Assembly (NCBI RefSeq): GCF_003569805.1
Contig: NZ_KZ984052.1
Location: 488,494 to 552,493 of the forward strand
Origin: Microbacterium halotolerans
Lineage (GTDB): Bacteria > Actinomycetota > Actinomycetes > Actinomycetales > Microbacteriaceae
DNA: 64,000 nt
Direction: 5' to 3'
Both the position numbers and the translations under genes were made by a program. Shown here in pieces: positions 51,759 to 61,969 of the stretch. The notes under the pieces are model-generated. The model was not told the origin of the DNA. It ran no database searches and worked only from the letters and a program-made list of their open reading frames with translations. Position 1 is the first letter of the stretch; every line of letters starts with the position of its first letter.

Positions 51759-51764
51759 TAGGCT
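51759..51764 (+). promoter_or_regulatory. Candidate -10 box of the 90-residue gene (leaderless)
   Basis: TAGGCT, then CGTCGC, then GTG at 51771. It mirrors the rarA box within a 54-base divergent spacer. Confidence 0.5.
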
Positions 51765-51770
51765 CGTCGC

Positions 51771-52043
51771 GTGGCACACGGCAAGTCGAAGACGCAGCGC
51801 GAGGAGCGCGAACGCGCCCAGCGGTACATCGCCCGCACCTCGATGCATAAACAGCAGCAACGGCGCAGGAAGCGAGACAACATCGTCGCCTCGGCTGCAG
51901 GAGCCATCGTGCTCGCGGCCGCGATCGGTGCACAGATCGCCTATTACGGCGCAGGACCGGGCGTGGCGGAGCTCGAACCCGCCCCGACGTCCACGACGGA
52001 TGTGCCCTCTCAGGAGCCCACGCCGCTGCCGCTCGGCGAGTGA
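51771..52043 (+). CDS. Small single-pass membrane protein
   Basis: A 90-residue protein: a strongly basic, Lys/Arg/Gln-rich N-terminal half (1-37), one hydrophobic segment (about 38-57) and a short Thr/Pro-rich outer tail. The charge pattern suggests the basic part stays inside. I do not recognise a family. The GTG start is supported by the upstream TAGGCT box and the following terminator, which mark it as a separate transcription unit. Confidence 0.65.
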   Translation: MAHGKSKTQREERERAQRYIARTSMHKQQQRRRKRDNIVASAAGAIVLAAAIGAQIAYYGAGPGVAELEPAPTSTTDVPSQEPTPLPLGE

Positions 52044-52049
52044 GCAGAC

Positions 52050-52080
52050 CCGGATGCCCCGCACCGCAGCGGGCATCCGG
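52050..52080 (+). terminator. Terminator after the 90-residue gene
   Basis: CCGGATGCCCCGC (52050-52062) pairs with GCGGGCATCCGG (52069-52080) with one bulged C. It begins 7 bases after the stop. Confidence 0.65.
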
Positions 52081-52105
52081 CAGACATTTCCGCACGCGAA
52101 TCCCG

Positions 52106-52111
52106 TAGGCT
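52106..52111 (+). promoter_or_regulatory. Candidate -10 box of the DUF349 gene
   Basis: TAGGCT would start transcription near 52118, leaving a leader of about 43 bases that includes the ribosome site AAGGAG (52148-52153). Confidence 0.5.
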
Positions 52112-52160
52112 GGGCCCGTCCCTCGTCCTTTCTGCGGTTCGCCGCCCAAGGAGCCCCAAA

Positions 52161-53936
52161 GTGAGCACCCCCGACCACACCAACGACGACAGCACCACGC
52201 CGGAGCACTCGGCCGCGGCGCCGGCCGAGACACCGCAGCCCGCCGCCGCGACGACCGCTCCGGAGATCGATCCGAACGCGACGCAGACCGACGCCGAGGC
52301 GACAGCGTCCGCGGTGGAAGCGGCGACGGACGACGCGGAGTCGACGCAGGTCTCCTCTGAGGAGGCGCAGGCCCAAGCGGAATCCGCTGAGGCCCCGGCG
52401 CCCGAAGTCGCGCAGGACGCACCGGATGAATCGGCTGGCGAGAAGATCGCCTCTGCCGACGCGTCGTCGACAGAGGCAGAACCCGCCGGAGCATCGCCTC
52501 TGGCCGCTGAGGCCCCGCAGAACGCCTCGAACACAGGGACCGCGGGCGAATCGACGGCTGCCGCAGACGCACCTGAGTCGGCTCCCGCCGCACCGATTCC
52601 GACACCCGCCGCGGTGCCGAGGCCGATGCCCCGCCCCACACCGGCGGCGGTCCCCCACCCCAACGCCCCCGTCGCTCCCACAGCACCCGCCGTGCCGACG
52701 ACTTCTGCGGCGGAGGCGGAGCAGTGGGGCCGCATCGAATCCGACGGCACCGTTGCCGTCCGCGAGGGCGACGACTGGCGCGTCGTCGGCGAGTATCCCG
52801 ATGGCACGCCGGAAGAGGCACTGGCCTATTTCGTACGCAAGTTCAACGATCTCGAGGTCCGCGTCGTCACGCTCGAACAGCGTCATGCAACCGGCGGTGC
52901 ATCCGCCTCCGACCTGCGCAAACAGGCTGCCGCGCTGAAGGGCGAGGTCGTCGGTGCCGCGGCCGTCGGTGATCTCCTCGGTCTCGCCGGCCGCCTCGAC
53001 GCACTCACCGCTGCGCTCGCCGAAGCGAGCGAGGAGGAGGCCGCGGCCAACCGTGCCGCCCTCGACGCAGCCATCGCCGAGCGCGAGTCCATCGTCGTGA
53101 AGGTCGAGGAACTCGCGGCCCGCGATCCGAAGCAGGTGCAGTGGAAGCAGGCCTCGGCCGAGCTCGACACGGTCTTCGCGGAGTGGCAGAACCACCAGAA
53201 GACCGGTCCGCGCCTTCCGAAGTCTGTGGCTCAGGCGCTCTGGAAGCGGTTCCGCGATTCGCGTGCGACCTTTGAACGCAATCGCCGCGCGTTCTTCGCC
53301 CAGCTCGACGAAGAGCACAAGACTGCTCGCGACCGCAAGGCGCGCATCGTGGAGCGGGCCGAGGCGCTCGCGCCGCAGGGCGAACAGGGCATTCCCGCCT
53401 ACCGCGCACTCCTCGACGAGTGGAAGGCCGCTGGCCGTGCCGGCCGCAAGACCGACGACTCGCTGTGGGCGCGTTTCAAGACGGCAGGCGATCTGCTGTA
53501 CGGCGCCCGCGCCGAGCGCGACGCTGCCGAACAGGCGGAGTCGCAGCCGCGCATCGCCGCTCGCGAGGAGCTGCTGCGCGAAGCGGCAGCGGTCTCCGAT
53601 GAGAAGGATCTGGTCAAGGCGCGCAAACTGCTCACGAACATCCAGGACCGCTGGGAGGACGTCGGCCGCATCTTCCCGCGCGAGGCGGAACGCGCCCTCG
53701 ACGGCAAGATGCGCCAGATCGAGCAGGATCTGAAGCGTCGTGAAGAGGTCGACTGGAAGAAGAACGATCCCCGCACCAGGGCACGCGCGAACGACATGTC
53801 CCAGAAGCTGGAGGACGCGATCGCCGCGCTCGAAGCGGATCTCTCCGCCGCTGAGGCAACAGGCGACAGGCGCAGGATCGACAAGGCGCGCGAAGCGCTC
53901 GAGGCACGGCGCGCCTGGTTGCGCGCAATCGGCTGA
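52161..53936 (+). CDS. DUF349 repeat protein
   Basis: A 591-residue protein. The first 190 residues are a low-complexity Ala/Pro/Glu tail; from about 195 (QWGRIESDGTVAVREGDDWRVVGEYPDGTPEEAL) a short conserved domain begins, followed by helical DUF349 repeats with the marks VQWKQASAELDTVFAEWQ, LWKRFRDSRATFERNRRAFF and WARFKTAGDLLY. The C-terminal third is charged and coiled-coil-like. The function is unknown; DUF349 proteins are widespread in actinobacteria, often near rel, as here. AAGGAG is 7 bases before the GTG. Confidence 0.88.
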   Translation: MSTPDHTNDDSTTPEHSAAAPAETPQPAAATTAPEIDPNATQTDAEATASAVEAATDDAESTQVSSEEAQAQAESAEAPAPEVAQDAPDESAGEKIASADASSTEAEPAGASPLAAEAPQNASNTGTAGESTAAADAPESAPAAPIPTPAAVPRPMPRPTPAAVPHPNAPVAPTAPAVPTTSAAEAEQWGRIESDGTVAVREGDDWRVVGEYPDGTPEEALAYFVRKFNDLEVRVVTLEQRHATGGASASDLRKQAAALKGEVVGAAAVGDLLGLAGRLDALTAALAEASEEEAAANRAALDAAIAERESIVVKVEELAARDPKQVQWKQASAELDTVFAEWQNHQKTGPRLPKSVAQALWKRFRDSRATFERNRRAFFAQLDEEHKTARDRKARIVERAEALAPQGEQGIPAYRALLDEWKAAGRAGRKTDDSLWARFKTAGDLLYGARAERDAAEQAESQPRIAAREELLREAAAVSDEKDLVKARKLLTNIQDRWEDVGRIFPREAERALDGKMRQIEQDLKRREEVDWKKNDPRTRARANDMSQKLEDAIAALEADLSAAEATGDRRRIDKAREALEARRAWLRAIG

Positions 53937-53948
53937 CACAGTTTCCTC

Positions 53949-53985
53949 AACAGTCGCCTCTGGCCGCGTGCCGGGGGCGACTGTT
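53949..53985 (+). terminator. Terminator after the DUF349 gene
   Basis: AACAGTCGCC (53949-53958) pairs perfectly with GGCGACTGTT (53976-53985), followed by CTCC. It begins 12 bases after the stop. Confidence 0.65.
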
Positions 53986-54031
53986 CTCCACAGGGGTTCC
54001 GAATGAGACCGGGGCGCGCGAGCCTGGAGTC

Positions 54032-54655
54032 GTGACCAGCCACCTCATCCGGATCGAGCGGCTCAGCCAGACGGAACTCTGCGCCGCGCGTCTCGACGGC
54101 GACGTGTTCGAGCTCGGCGGCGGCTACATGCCGGCAGACGCCGTCGACGCACCGGCTCTTCGCGCAGCGACGCTGCGCGAAGTCTTCGGCAGAGACCTCG
54201 TCGCGGTGGGTATGAGCGCGGCGTGGGTGCACGGCGCCACCGACTCCGAGCCGATCGTGCACGTCGCACAACCGCTGAATGCCCACCGCGATCCGCGCCG
54301 CGAGCCCGGGCTGCGGGTGCGCGATCGGCCGGCCGCCCCCGGCGATGCGATCGGTGTGGACGATATCGCCGTGCTGACAAGAGCATGCACACTCGCCGAT
54401 CTCGCATTGGCCGCTGCTGCGGTCCGAGACGACAGGCCTCGGCGGCTGTCGGCCCACTCGGCGGGCCCGTCGCTGCACCAGGCCATCGCCACGCTCGCCT
54501 CCGACCGCAGCACGCTCGGCGATGCCCTCGCCTGGCTCGACGCGCATCTCACGCCGCACAAGCGCGACGCGCTGCGACTCCTGAACTCCCTTGGCGTCGA
54601 TGCCGCTGCCGCCCCAGAGGCGGAGCGGCCTCGTCAGCGCACTACGCCGAGGTGA
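54032..54655 (+). CDS. Hypothetical protein, AbiEi-antitoxin-like
   Basis: A 207-residue soluble protein. The central pattern, SAAWVHG (about 62-68), a VHVAQP strand, LRVRDRP and [14 protein letters not shown] (about 115-128), resembles the C-terminal part of AbiEi-type antitoxins found in actinobacteria, but the N-terminal winged-helix domain typical of them is not evident and no AbiEii toxin gene is adjacent. The call is tentative. The GTG start follows TGGAG closely. Its last 14 bases overlap the end of rel on the other strand. Confidence 0.55.
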   Translation: MTSHLIRIERLSQTELCAARLDGDVFELGGGYMPADAVDAPALRAATLREVFGRDLVAVGMSAAWVHGATDSEPIVHVAQPLNAHRDPRREPGLRVRDRPAAPGDAIGVDDIAVLTRACTLADLALAAAAVRDDRPRRLSAHSAGPSLHQAIATLASDRSTLGDALAWLDAHLTPHKRDALRLLNSLGVDAAAAPEAERPRQRTTPR

Positions 54656-56876
54656 CCCGGTACACGTCGTAGACGCCGTCGATGCGGCGCACGGCGTTGA
54701 ACACCCTGTCGAGGTGCACGGAGTTGCCCATCTCGAATACGTACCGGCTGATGGCCAGGCGCTCACGAGTCGTCGTGACACTGGCGGAGAGGATGTTGAC
54801 ATGATGCTCGCTGAGCACGCGCGTGATATCAGCGATGAGGGCAGCCCTGTCGAGTGCCTCGACCTGGATGTGCACGAGGAAGACGCTGCGTTCCGACTCG
54901 CCCCACTCGACCTCTATGAGTCGTTCCGAGTCCTTCTTCAGCGCCTTCACGTTCGTGCAGTCCACTCGATGCACACTCACACCGGAGCCGCGCGTGATGA
55001 AGCCCACGATTGCGTCGCCGGGCACCGGCGTGCAGCACTTGGCGAGCTTGACGAGGATGTCCGCGTCGCCGCGCACGAGCACGCCCGATTCGTTCCCGCT
55101 CGACGGCCGCCGTGTGGCCGGCAGATCGATCGGACCGGTGACCGGCTCGCTCGTCTCGAGCAGCCCTCCCACCTTCTCGAGCACCGACTGCGTCGACACG
55201 TGCCCCTCGCCCACCGCGGCATACAGAGCGGAGACGTCGTCGTAGTGCAGCAGGTGCGCCGCCTCGCCGAGCGAGTCCTTCAGCCGCTTCAGCGGAAGGT
55301 GATGGCGCCTCATCGCACGCAGCAGCGAGTCCTTGCCCTGCTCGATGGCCTCGTCGCGGCGCTCCCTGGTGAACCAGCCGCGGATCTTGTTGCGCGCACG
55401 GGTGCTCTTGACGAAGCCCAGCCAGTCCTGGCTCGGTCCGGCATCCGGGTTCTTCGATGTGAACACCTCGACGACGTCGCCGGATCGCAGCTCCGTCTCG
55501 AGCGGGACGAGGCGCCCGTTCACCTTCGCCCCCATGGTGCGGTGACCGATCTCCGTGTGCACCGCGTACGCGAAATCGACGGTCGTGGCACCGGCAGGAA
55601 GCCCGATCACGCGCCCCTTCGGCGTGAAGACGTAGACCTCCTTCGCGCCGATCTCGAAGCGCAGCGAATCGAGGAACTCACCCGGGTCCTTCGTCTCCGC
55701 CTGCCAGTCGGAGATCCGTGCGAGCCACGCCATGTCCTGGCCTGACGCCCGCTCATCGAGTTTGCCGCCCGTGGCGTTCATCCGCTCTTTGTACTTCCAG
55801 TGCGCGGCCACGCCGAACTCGGCCTGCTGGTGCATCTCCTCCGTACGGATCTGGATCTCGACCGTTCGCCCGCCGGGGCCGATCACGGTCGTATGCAGCG
55901 ATCGGTAGAGGTTGAACTTCGGAGTGGCGATGTAGTCCTTGAACCGGCCGGGCAGCGGCGTCCAGCGCGCGTGGATCGCGCCGAGGATCGCGTAGCAGTC
56001 GCGCACCGTCTGCACGAGCACCCTGATGCCGATCAGGTCGTAGATGTCGTCGAAGTCGCGGCCGCGCACCACCATCTTCTGGTAGACGGAGTACAGCTGC
56101 TTCGGCCTGCCGCCGACGGAGCCCCGGATGCGCAGCTGCTGCAGATCAACGGAGACGTCGTCGATGACGCGGCGCACGTACTCCTCGCGTTTCGGCGTGC
56201 GCTGCTTCACGAGGGCATCGATCTCGTTGTAGATCTTCGGGTACAGCACCGCGAAGGAGAGGTCCTCCAACTCGCTCTTGATGGCCTGGATTCCGAGCCG
56301 GTGCGCCAACGGCGCGTAGATTTCGAGAGTCTCCGTCGCCTTCTTCTTCGCCTTCTCCGGCGGCACGAATCCCCACGTGCGCGCATTGTGAAGGCGGTCG
56401 GCGAGCTTGATGACGAGGACCCGGATGTCCTTGCTCATCGCGACGATCATCTTGCGGACCGTCTCGGCCTGAGTGCTGTCGCCGTACTTGACCTTGTCGA
56501 GCTTGGTCACGCCGTCCACGAGCAGTGCGACCTCATCGCCGAAGGTCTCACGCAGTTCCTCGAGCGGATAGCCGGTGTCCTCGACAGTATCGTGCAGGAG
56601 GGCGGCGGAGATGGCGCGTGGGCCCAGGCCGAGACCCGCCAGGATCTCCGCCACCGCGAGAGGGTGTGTGATGTACGGCTCGCCGCTCTGCCGCTTCTGC
56701 CCGCGGTGCTTCTCCTCGGCGACGGAGTACGCCTTCTCGATGATCGCGAAGTCGCCCTTGGGGTGGTTCTGGCGTGCGATGGCGACGAGCTTGGCGACGT
56801 CGGCGTGCCGGGGAGCACGGGAGAAGATGCGCGGCACGAGGCGGCGCAGGCTCGGGCTCGAGGCCGTATCGGTCAT
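54642..56876 (-). CDS. rel: Bifunctional (p)ppGpp synthetase/hydrolase
   Basis: A 744-residue stringent-response enzyme. The HD hydrolase domain has [14 protein letters not shown] and RLHNARTWG; the synthetase domain has [15 protein letters not shown] and [14 protein letters not shown] follows from about 398 ([16 protein letters not shown]) and the ACT domain closes the protein from about 665. Both catalytic halves look intact. GGGAGG lies about 8 bases before the ATG. Confidence 0.97.
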   Translation of the reverse strand: MTDTASSPSLRRLVPRIFSRAPRHADVAKLVAIARQNHPKGDFAIIEKAYSVAEEKHRGQKRQSGEPYITHPLAVAEILAGLGLGPRAISAALLHDTVEDTGYPLEELRETFGDEVALLVDGVTKLDKVKYGDSTQAETVRKMIVAMSKDIRVLVIKLADRLHNARTWGFVPPEKAKKKATETLEIYAPLAHRLGIQAIKSELEDLSFAVLYPKIYNEIDALVKQRTPKREEYVRRVIDDVSVDLQQLRIRGSVGGRPKQLYSVYQKMVVRGRDFDDIYDLIGIRVLVQTVRDCYAILGAIHARWTPLPGRFKDYIATPKFNLYRSLHTTVIGPGGRTVEIQIRTEEMHQQAEFGVAAHWKYKERMNATGGKLDERASGQDMAWLARISDWQAETKDPGEFLDSLRFEIGAKEVYVFTPKGRVIGLPAGATTVDFAYAVHTEIGHRTMGAKVNGRLVPLETELRSGDVVEVFTSKNPDAGPSQDWLGFVKSTRARNKIRGWFTRERRDEAIEQGKDSLLRAMRRHHLPLKRLKDSLGEAAHLLHYDDVSALYAAVGEGHVSTQSVLEKVGGLLETSEPVTGPIDLPATRRPSSGNESGVLVRGDADILVKLAKCCTPVPGDAIVGFITRGSGVSVHRVDCTNVKALKKDSERLIEVEWGESERSVFLVHIQVEALDRAALIADITRVLSEHHVNILSASVTTTRERLAISRYVFEMGNSVHLDRVFNAVRRIDGVYDVYRVTSA

Positions 56877-56906
56877 TCAGCGCCTCCCCGTGTTCCCATT
56901 CCGTTC

Positions 56907-56912
56907 ATCCTA
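56907..56912 (-). promoter_or_regulatory. Candidate -10 box of rel
   Basis: TAGGAT on the minus strand, 30 bases before the rel ATG, leaving room for its GGGAGG ribosome site. It lies right after the secF terminator. Confidence 0.5.
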
Positions 56913-56918
56913 CGCCGA

Positions 56919-56963
56919 GACGAGGGGCGTGCCCGACCGCTCGGATCGGACACGCCCCTCGTC
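56919..56963 (-). terminator. Terminator between secF and rel
   Basis: GACGAGGGGCGTG (56919-56931) pairs perfectly with CACGCCCCTCGTC (56951-56963) around 19 bases that can themselves partly pair. It begins 11 bases after the secF stop. Confidence 0.75.
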
Positions 56964-56974
56964 ATCGCACCGCC

Positions 56975-57967
56975 TCAGTTCGCGACGCGGGTGTCGCGCG
57001 AACGGGCCTCCAGCGTGCGTGCGTCGCGCTGCCGGATCGCGGACTCGCGCTCCCGCATCAGCGAGTACAGCGGAGCCGCGACGAACAGCGTCGAGTACGT
57101 CGCAACCAGGATGCCGACGAAGATCGCCAGCGAGATGTCACTGAGGGTGTCGGCGCCGAGCCAGAGAGCGCCGATGAACAGGATCGCGGCGACGGGAAGA
57201 GCGGCGACGACCGAGGTGTTGATCGAGCGCACCAGCGTCTGGTTGACGCCGAGGTTGACCGATTCGCCGAACGTGCGCTCGGAGTTCTCGCCGTCCTCGT
57301 GCGTGTTCTCGCGGATCTTGTCGAACACGACCGTGGTGTCGTACAGCGAATACGCGAGGATCGTGAGGAATCCGATCACCGCCGCGGGCGAGATCTCGAA
57401 GCCGGAGAGCGAGTACACGCCGATCGTGATGACGAGCACGTCGACCAGACCGATGATCGCGGCGACCGACATCTTCCACGTGCGGAAGTAGACCATCAGG
57501 ATGATGAACGTCAGTGCGAGGAAGATCGCCAGGCCCCACAGCGACTGCTTGGTGACCTCTTCGCCCCAGGACGGTCCGATGAACGATGACGTCACCGCGC
57601 TCGTCTCGACGCCGTATGCGTCAGCGAGGGCCTTGGTGACATCCTGCGTCTGCGCATTGTCGAGTTCCGAAGTCTGCACACGGATGTCGCTGCCGCCGAC
57701 GGTCGTGACCGTCGCGATGGCGCCGGGGATCGTGTCGGAGACAGTGTCCGATCCGATCAGCTGATCGGTCGTCGACGGGTTCGAGATCGTGAACTGCGAA
57801 CCGCCGGTGAACTCGATCGACCACTCCACACCGCGCAGAAACGGCATCGCCGCCGACACCGCGACCAGTGCGAGGGCGATGATGAACCAGACGCGGCGCT
57901 TTCCGACGAACGGGACCGCGGACTTCCCGGTGTAGAGGTCGTTACCCAGCTGATTCATCGAGCGCAT
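56975..57967 (-). CDS. secF: Protein-export membrane protein SecF
   Basis: A 330-residue RND-type subunit that with SecD uses the proton gradient to help release translocated proteins. One helix, the periplasmic domain opening with IEFTGGSQFTI, then five helices with the conserved ISPAAVIGFLTILAYSLYDTTVVFDKIREN. A polar Arg-rich C-terminal tail of about 25 residues follows. The ATG overlaps the secD stop (TGATG). Confidence 0.97.
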   Translation of the reverse strand: MRSMNQLGNDLYTGKSAVPFVGKRRVWFIIALALVAVSAAMPFLRGVEWSIEFTGGSQFTISNPSTTDQLIGSDTVSDTIPGAIATVTTVGGSDIRVQTSELDNAQTQDVTKALADAYGVETSAVTSSFIGPSWGEEVTKQSLWGLAIFLALTFIILMVYFRTWKMSVAAIIGLVDVLVITIGVYSLSGFEISPAAVIGFLTILAYSLYDTTVVFDKIRENTHEDGENSERTFGESVNLGVNQTLVRSINTSVVAALPVAAILFIGALWLGADTLSDISLAIFVGILVATYSTLFVAAPLYSLMRERESAIRQRDARTLEARSRDTRVAN

Positions 57968-59676
57968 CAGGCGTCGCCTCCCTTGTTCGTCGAACCGCCT
58001 CGCACGGCGGGCTCCGCTTCCGCGAGCTTTCGCTCAGCGATGGTCTGACGCCGTTCGGCCTCGCCGCGCGACTTCTTCGCGCTGACGGTGGACGCGACGG
58101 GCTTTCGGAACTGCGCCCTGCCCCGGTAGACCGCACCGAGAGCGGTCGGATCGAGGCCGGAGAGCCGGTGACCACCGCCGAAGAAGCTCGTGCGAGACAG
58201 CAGCTGCATGACCGGATGGGTGAAGATCACGAAGATCAGGATGTCGAGGGCGGTCGTGATGCCGAGCGTGAACGCGAAGCCCTTCACCGTCGCATCCGCC
58301 AGGATGTACAGCACGACCGCGGCGAGCACGTTGATCGATTTCGAGATGAAGATGGTGCGCTTGGCACGGTTCCAGCCGTCCTCGACGGCGCCCGTGACCG
58401 ATTTTCCGTCGCGGAGCTCGTCTCGGATGCGTTCGAAGTACACGATGAACGAGTCGGCGGTGAATCCGATCGTCACGATCAGTCCCGCGACGCCCGCAAG
58501 TGACAACCGGTATCCGAGTCGCCACGAGAGCAGACAGAGCAGGATGTACGTCAGCACGCCCATCACCATCAGAGAGGCGATGATCACCGTGCCCAGGACG
58601 CGGTACTGCGCCAGTGCGTAGAGGGCGACGAGCGCGAGGCCGATGAGGCCCGCGATCACTCCGATCTCCAGCTGCTGCTCACCGAGCGTCGCCGAGATGG
58701 TGTCGCTCGAGACGACCTCGAAGCTCAGCGGCAGTGCGCCGAACTTCAGCTGGTCGGCGAGCGCCTTGGCGCTGTCCTCGTCGAACGCGCCCGAGATGCT
58801 GGGACGGCCGTCCGTGATGACGGCATTCATCGTCGGTGCCGAGATGACAGAGCCGTCGAGCACGAACGCGAACATGTTCTGCGCACCCTGGCCCTGCTGC
58901 GCGTACAGACGCTTGCTGATGTCGCCGAAGGTCTTCGTGCCCTCGTCGTCGAAGCGGAGGTAGACCTCCCAGCGGCCGTTCTGCGGGCTCGTGCCGCTGG
59001 TGGCGTCCGTGAGCGCGTCACCGGTGATGTCGACGGGACCGAGAATGTACTTCGCCTGACCCGTCGGGTCGCACGCGACGATAGGCTCATCCGCCGGCGC
59101 ATCCGCCGGGTTCACGTCGGGGTCGGCGCAGTCGAACGCGTTGAAGCGTGCCGCGAGGTGCTCCGAGACCTGATTCGGGTCATTCGGCGCGGTCGGTTCG
59201 GCGGTCGGCGTCTTCGCCATGCTGTCGTCCGGCGTGGGGTACGGCGTCTCCTCGCCGTCTTCGCCGACGAACGATGTGCCGCTGCCTGGGCCTGCGATCA
59301 CCTCGCGCAGCTCGAGCTGGGCGCTCGACTCGATGCGTTCGCGCGTCTCGTCATCGATCTCACCGGGCATCTCGACGACGACGTTGCGGCCGCCCTGCGT
59401 CGTGACCGACGACTCGGAGACGCCAGAGGCATCGACGCGCTGACGGATGATCTCGACAGCCTGCTGCAGCTGCTCAGACGAGGGGTCAGCGCCTTCGGTC
59501 TGCGCTTCGAGGATGATCTGGGTGCCGCCCTGGAGGTCGAGTGCCAGTTCCGGCACCCAGGATGATTCTTTGAACCCCAACACGCCGAAAGCATTGGCGC
59601 CGGCGAGAACTGCGGTGAGGACGAGAAGTCCGATCAGGGCGCGCCACGCTCGGCGCACGGGAGTAGTCGGTGCCAC
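57967..59676 (-). CDS. secD: Protein-export membrane protein SecD
   Basis: A 569-residue partner of SecF. An N-terminal helix, LALDLQGGTQIILEA (start of the P1 domain), a long periplasmic region with an Asp/Pro/Thr-rich insertion (about 145-185), then six helices with VAGLIVTIGFTADSFIVYFERIRDEL, the proton-path segment. The start is GTG at 59676 with GAAGG about 10 bases upstream. The C-terminal tail is basic. Confidence 0.97.
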   Translation of the reverse strand: MAPTTPVRRAWRALIGLLVLTAVLAGANAFGVLGFKESSWVPELALDLQGGTQIILEAQTEGADPSSEQLQQAVEIIRQRVDASGVSESSVTTQGGRNVVVEMPGEIDDETRERIESSAQLELREVIAGPGSGTSFVGEDGEETPYPTPDDSMAKTPTAEPTAPNDPNQVSEHLAARFNAFDCADPDVNPADAPADEPIVACDPTGQAKYILGPVDITGDALTDATSGTSPQNGRWEVYLRFDDEGTKTFGDISKRLYAQQGQGAQNMFAFVLDGSVISAPTMNAVITDGRPSISGAFDEDSAKALADQLKFGALPLSFEVVSSDTISATLGEQQLEIGVIAGLIGLALVALYALAQYRVLGTVIIASLMVMGVLTYILLCLLSWRLGYRLSLAGVAGLIVTIGFTADSFIVYFERIRDELRDGKSVTGAVEDGWNRAKRTIFISKSINVLAAVVLYILADATVKGFAFTLGITTALDILIFVIFTHPVMQLLSRTSFFGGGHRLSGLDPTALGAVYRGRAQFRKPVASTVSAKKSRGEAERRQTIAERKLAEAEPAVRGGSTNKGGDA

Positions 59677-59715
59677 GTAGAGGCCTTCGCTGGTCAGGGA
59701 GGAGGTGGGGAGAGG

Positions 59716-60129
59716 TTACTTCTTGTCTTCGTCTTCGGAGCCTGGCAGCTTCTCGACGCCCTCACCGTTCAGCGTATACGTACCGTCCGCGGACTCCACT
59801 TCGAGGTCGCTGTCTGCGCCCTCGTCGTCATCGGAAGCTTCGTCGTCGGGGCTCTCCTCGGGAGCGAGCTCGATCGAGTGCGCATGCAGGTCGACGACCA
59901 CGCCTTCGGCGATCTCGATGCGCGCCGGCTTGGTCAGATCTTCCGCGTCGAACTCGACGATCGTGCCGTACAGGCCGGCGCGCGACATCACGCGAACACC
60001 CGGCACCATCTTCACCTGGCGCTCGGCCTCCGCTTCCTGTCGCTTCTTCGCCTGGCGACGGCTGTTGAAGATCATGAAGACCAGAAGCACGCCGAGGACG
60101 ACGAAGAGCATGAGGGACATCGGGTCCAT
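59716..60129 (-). CDS. yajC: Preprotein translocase subunit YajC
   Basis: A 137-residue small Sec accessory protein: one helix (about 4-21), then RRQAKKRQEAEAERQVKMVPGVRVM and the soluble domain GLYGTIVEFD, ending in a very acidic tail of about 45 residues. The ATG at 60129 is preferred because the longer frame has no ribosome site; an ATG three codons inside is equally possible. The ruvB-yajC-secD-secF order is conserved in actinobacteria. Confidence 0.93.
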   Translation of the reverse strand: MDPMSLMLFVVLGVLLVFMIFNSRRQAKKRQEAEAERQVKMVPGVRVMSRAGLYGTIVEFDAEDLTKPARIEIAEGVVVDLHAHSIELAPEESPDDEASDDDEGADSDLEVESADGTYTLNGEGVEKLPGSEDEDKK

Positions 60130-60218
60130 AGGAAAACAGAGCCTTTCAGAGGTGTGTCGTGCCGTCATCGGCACCGGTACGAGAATGCACCGCGGGTACG
60201 GCGTGAAATCTGCCGAAA

Positions 60219-61247
60219 TTATAGTTCATCAAATTTAAGGGCCTCCTGGGCGCGAACGGCACCCATGTGATCGTACGCCTCAGGCGTCGCGACCCGCCCT
60301 CTGGGGGTTCGTCCCATGAAGCCGATACGCACCAGGTACGGTTCGACGACACTCTCCACCGTATCTGCTTCTTCGCCGACGGCCACAGCCAGCGTGCCCA
60401 ATCCGACGGGGCCGCCCTTGAAGCGTCGTACCAGCGCGTCGAGCACTGCACGGTCGAGGCGATCGAGGCCGATCGCGTCGACGTCGTACAGCTCGAGGGC
60501 GGCTCTCACGTCTTCGATGGCCGGAGCGCTGCCACCGTGGTGCACGAGCGCGAAGTCTCGCACGCGGCGCAGCAGCCGGTTGGCGATACGAGGAGTGCCG
60601 CGCGAACGCTGCGCGATCTCGGAGCGTTCGGCAGCGCCCAGATCGACATCGAGCATGTCGGCGGAGCGACCGATCACGCGCTCGAGCTCCTCCGGCTCGT
60701 AGTACTCCAGGTGCGCGGTGAATCCGAAGCGATCACGCAGCGGATTGGGCAGCAGCCCCGATCGAGTGGTCGCGCCCACGAGCGTGAACGGCGCCAGTTC
60801 GAGCGGAATGCTGGTGGCACCCGCTCCTTTGCCCACCATGATGTCGATGCGGTAGTCCTCCATCGCCAGGTACAGCATCTCCTCGGCGGAGCGCGCCATC
60901 CGGTGGATCTCGTCGATGAACAGCACTTCGCCGGGCTGCAGGCTCGACAGCAGCGCCGCGAGGTCGCCCGCGTGCTGGATCGCCGGACCAGAGGACATCC
61001 GCAGCGGCGCGCCGGCCTCGTGCGCGACGATCATCGCGAGGGTCGTCTTGCCGAGGCCAGGAGGGCCGGCCAGCAGAATGTGGTCGGCCGCCCTGTCCTG
61101 GATGCGCGCGGCCTCGAGCAGGAGCTGGAGCTGTGCCCGCACCTTCTGCTGTCCGACGAACTCGTCGAGGCTGGCGGGGCGCAGCGCACCCTCGATAGCC
61201 AGTTCCGAGTCGTCGTTCGGCTGCGGACTCGTCACGTTGTCAGACAT
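60219..61247 (-). CDS. ruvB: Holliday junction branch-migration helicase RuvB
   Basis: A 342-residue AAA+ motor. Walker [12 protein letters not shown] (about 61-71), Walker [10 protein letters not shown], the arginine-finger region [19 protein letters not shown], and the C-terminal winged helix ending [10 protein letters not shown] are all present. GGAGGGGG precedes the ATG. It works with RuvA and RuvC encoded just upstream. Confidence 0.98.
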   Translation of the reverse strand: MSDNVTSPQPNDDSELAIEGALRPASLDEFVGQQKVRAQLQLLLEAARIQDRAADHILLAGPPGLGKTTLAMIVAHEAGAPLRMSSGPAIQHAGDLAALLSSLQPGEVLFIDEIHRMARSAEEMLYLAMEDYRIDIMVGKGAGATSIPLELAPFTLVGATTRSGLLPNPLRDRFGFTAHLEYYEPEELERVIGRSADMLDVDLGAAERSEIAQRSRGTPRIANRLLRRVRDFALVHHGGSAPAIEDVRAALELYDVDAIGLDRLDRAVLDALVRRFKGGPVGLGTLAVAVGEEADTVESVVEPYLVRIGFMGRTPRGRVATPEAYDHMGAVRAQEALKFDEL

Positions 61248-61285
61248 AGGCCCCCTCCGGAAGACGGCAATGCGTCGCCGCGCCT

Positions 61286-61912
61286 TCAGCCATTCGTCGT
61301 CCCCTTCGCCGGACCGAGAGCCGCCAGGGCGAGCCGCAGCAGCCCCTGCACGGAGGCGCGGTCGGCCTCACTCGCGCTGCCGGCGACCTGCGCGACGGCG
61401 TCTGCGGCGATGCGCTCCTGCCAACCGAGACCTGCCAGCGCTCGGACGACCTGGTCGGCCACGGCGGTGTCCGTCGTCGCGGGCGGAGCCGCTGTCGCAG
61501 GGGCAAGGGCGATTCCGTCGAGCTTGCCCTGCAGCTGCAGCGCGATCATCTTCGCCGTCTTCGGGCCGACCCCGCTCACCTTGCGGAATGGTCTGTCGTC
61601 CTCGGCCTGAACGGCCTCGGCGATCCGGTCGATCGTCAGCGTCGACAGCACGCCGAGTGCCGATTTCGGGCCGACCCCGGAGATTCCGATCAGGATGCCG
61701 AAAACCTCCAGCTCGGTGCGGTCGGCGAAGCCGAACAGCGTGAGCGAGTCCTCCCGCACGACCAGATTCGTGTGCAGTGCGAGCTCTTCGCCTTCGCGCG
61801 CCGTGCGCGCGACATCCGGCGGCACGAGGACGGAGAAGCCGACGCCGGAGACGTCGATGACGACCGAGTCGGCATCGGCGTGCAGCACCGGTCCGCGCAG
61901 AAGGGAGATCAT
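61286..61912 (-). CDS. ruvA: Holliday junction DNA helicase RuvA
   Basis: A 208-residue tetramerising junction-binding protein. The N-terminal OB domain begins [25 protein letters not shown]; helix-hairpin-helix motifs are [13 protein letters not shown] and [16 protein letters not shown]; the C-terminal domain that contacts RuvB follows after an Ala/Pro/Thr linker. A TAGGGT box 6 bases before the ATG suggests a separate leaderless promoter within the ruv run. Confidence 0.97.
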   Translation of the reverse strand: MISLLRGPVLHADADSVVIDVSGVGFSVLVPPDVARTAREGEELALHTNLVVREDSLTLFGFADRTELEVFGILIGISGVGPKSALGVLSTLTIDRIAEAVQAEDDRPFRKVSGVGPKTAKMIALQLQGKLDGIALAPATAAPPATTDTAVADQVVRALAGLGWQERIAADAVAQVAGSASEADRASVQGLLRLALAALGPAKGTTNG

Positions 61913-61918
61913 CCTTAC

Positions 61919-61924
61919 ACCCTA
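61919..61924 (-). promoter_or_regulatory. Candidate -10 box of ruvA (leaderless)
   Basis: TAGGGT, then GTAAGG, then the ruvA ATG. AAGG in the spacer is too close to be a good ribosome site. Confidence 0.4.
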
Positions 61925-61969
61925 TTCAGCGCCGGGGACATCGGGCCCAGGCGCACCGCGCTGCGACCG

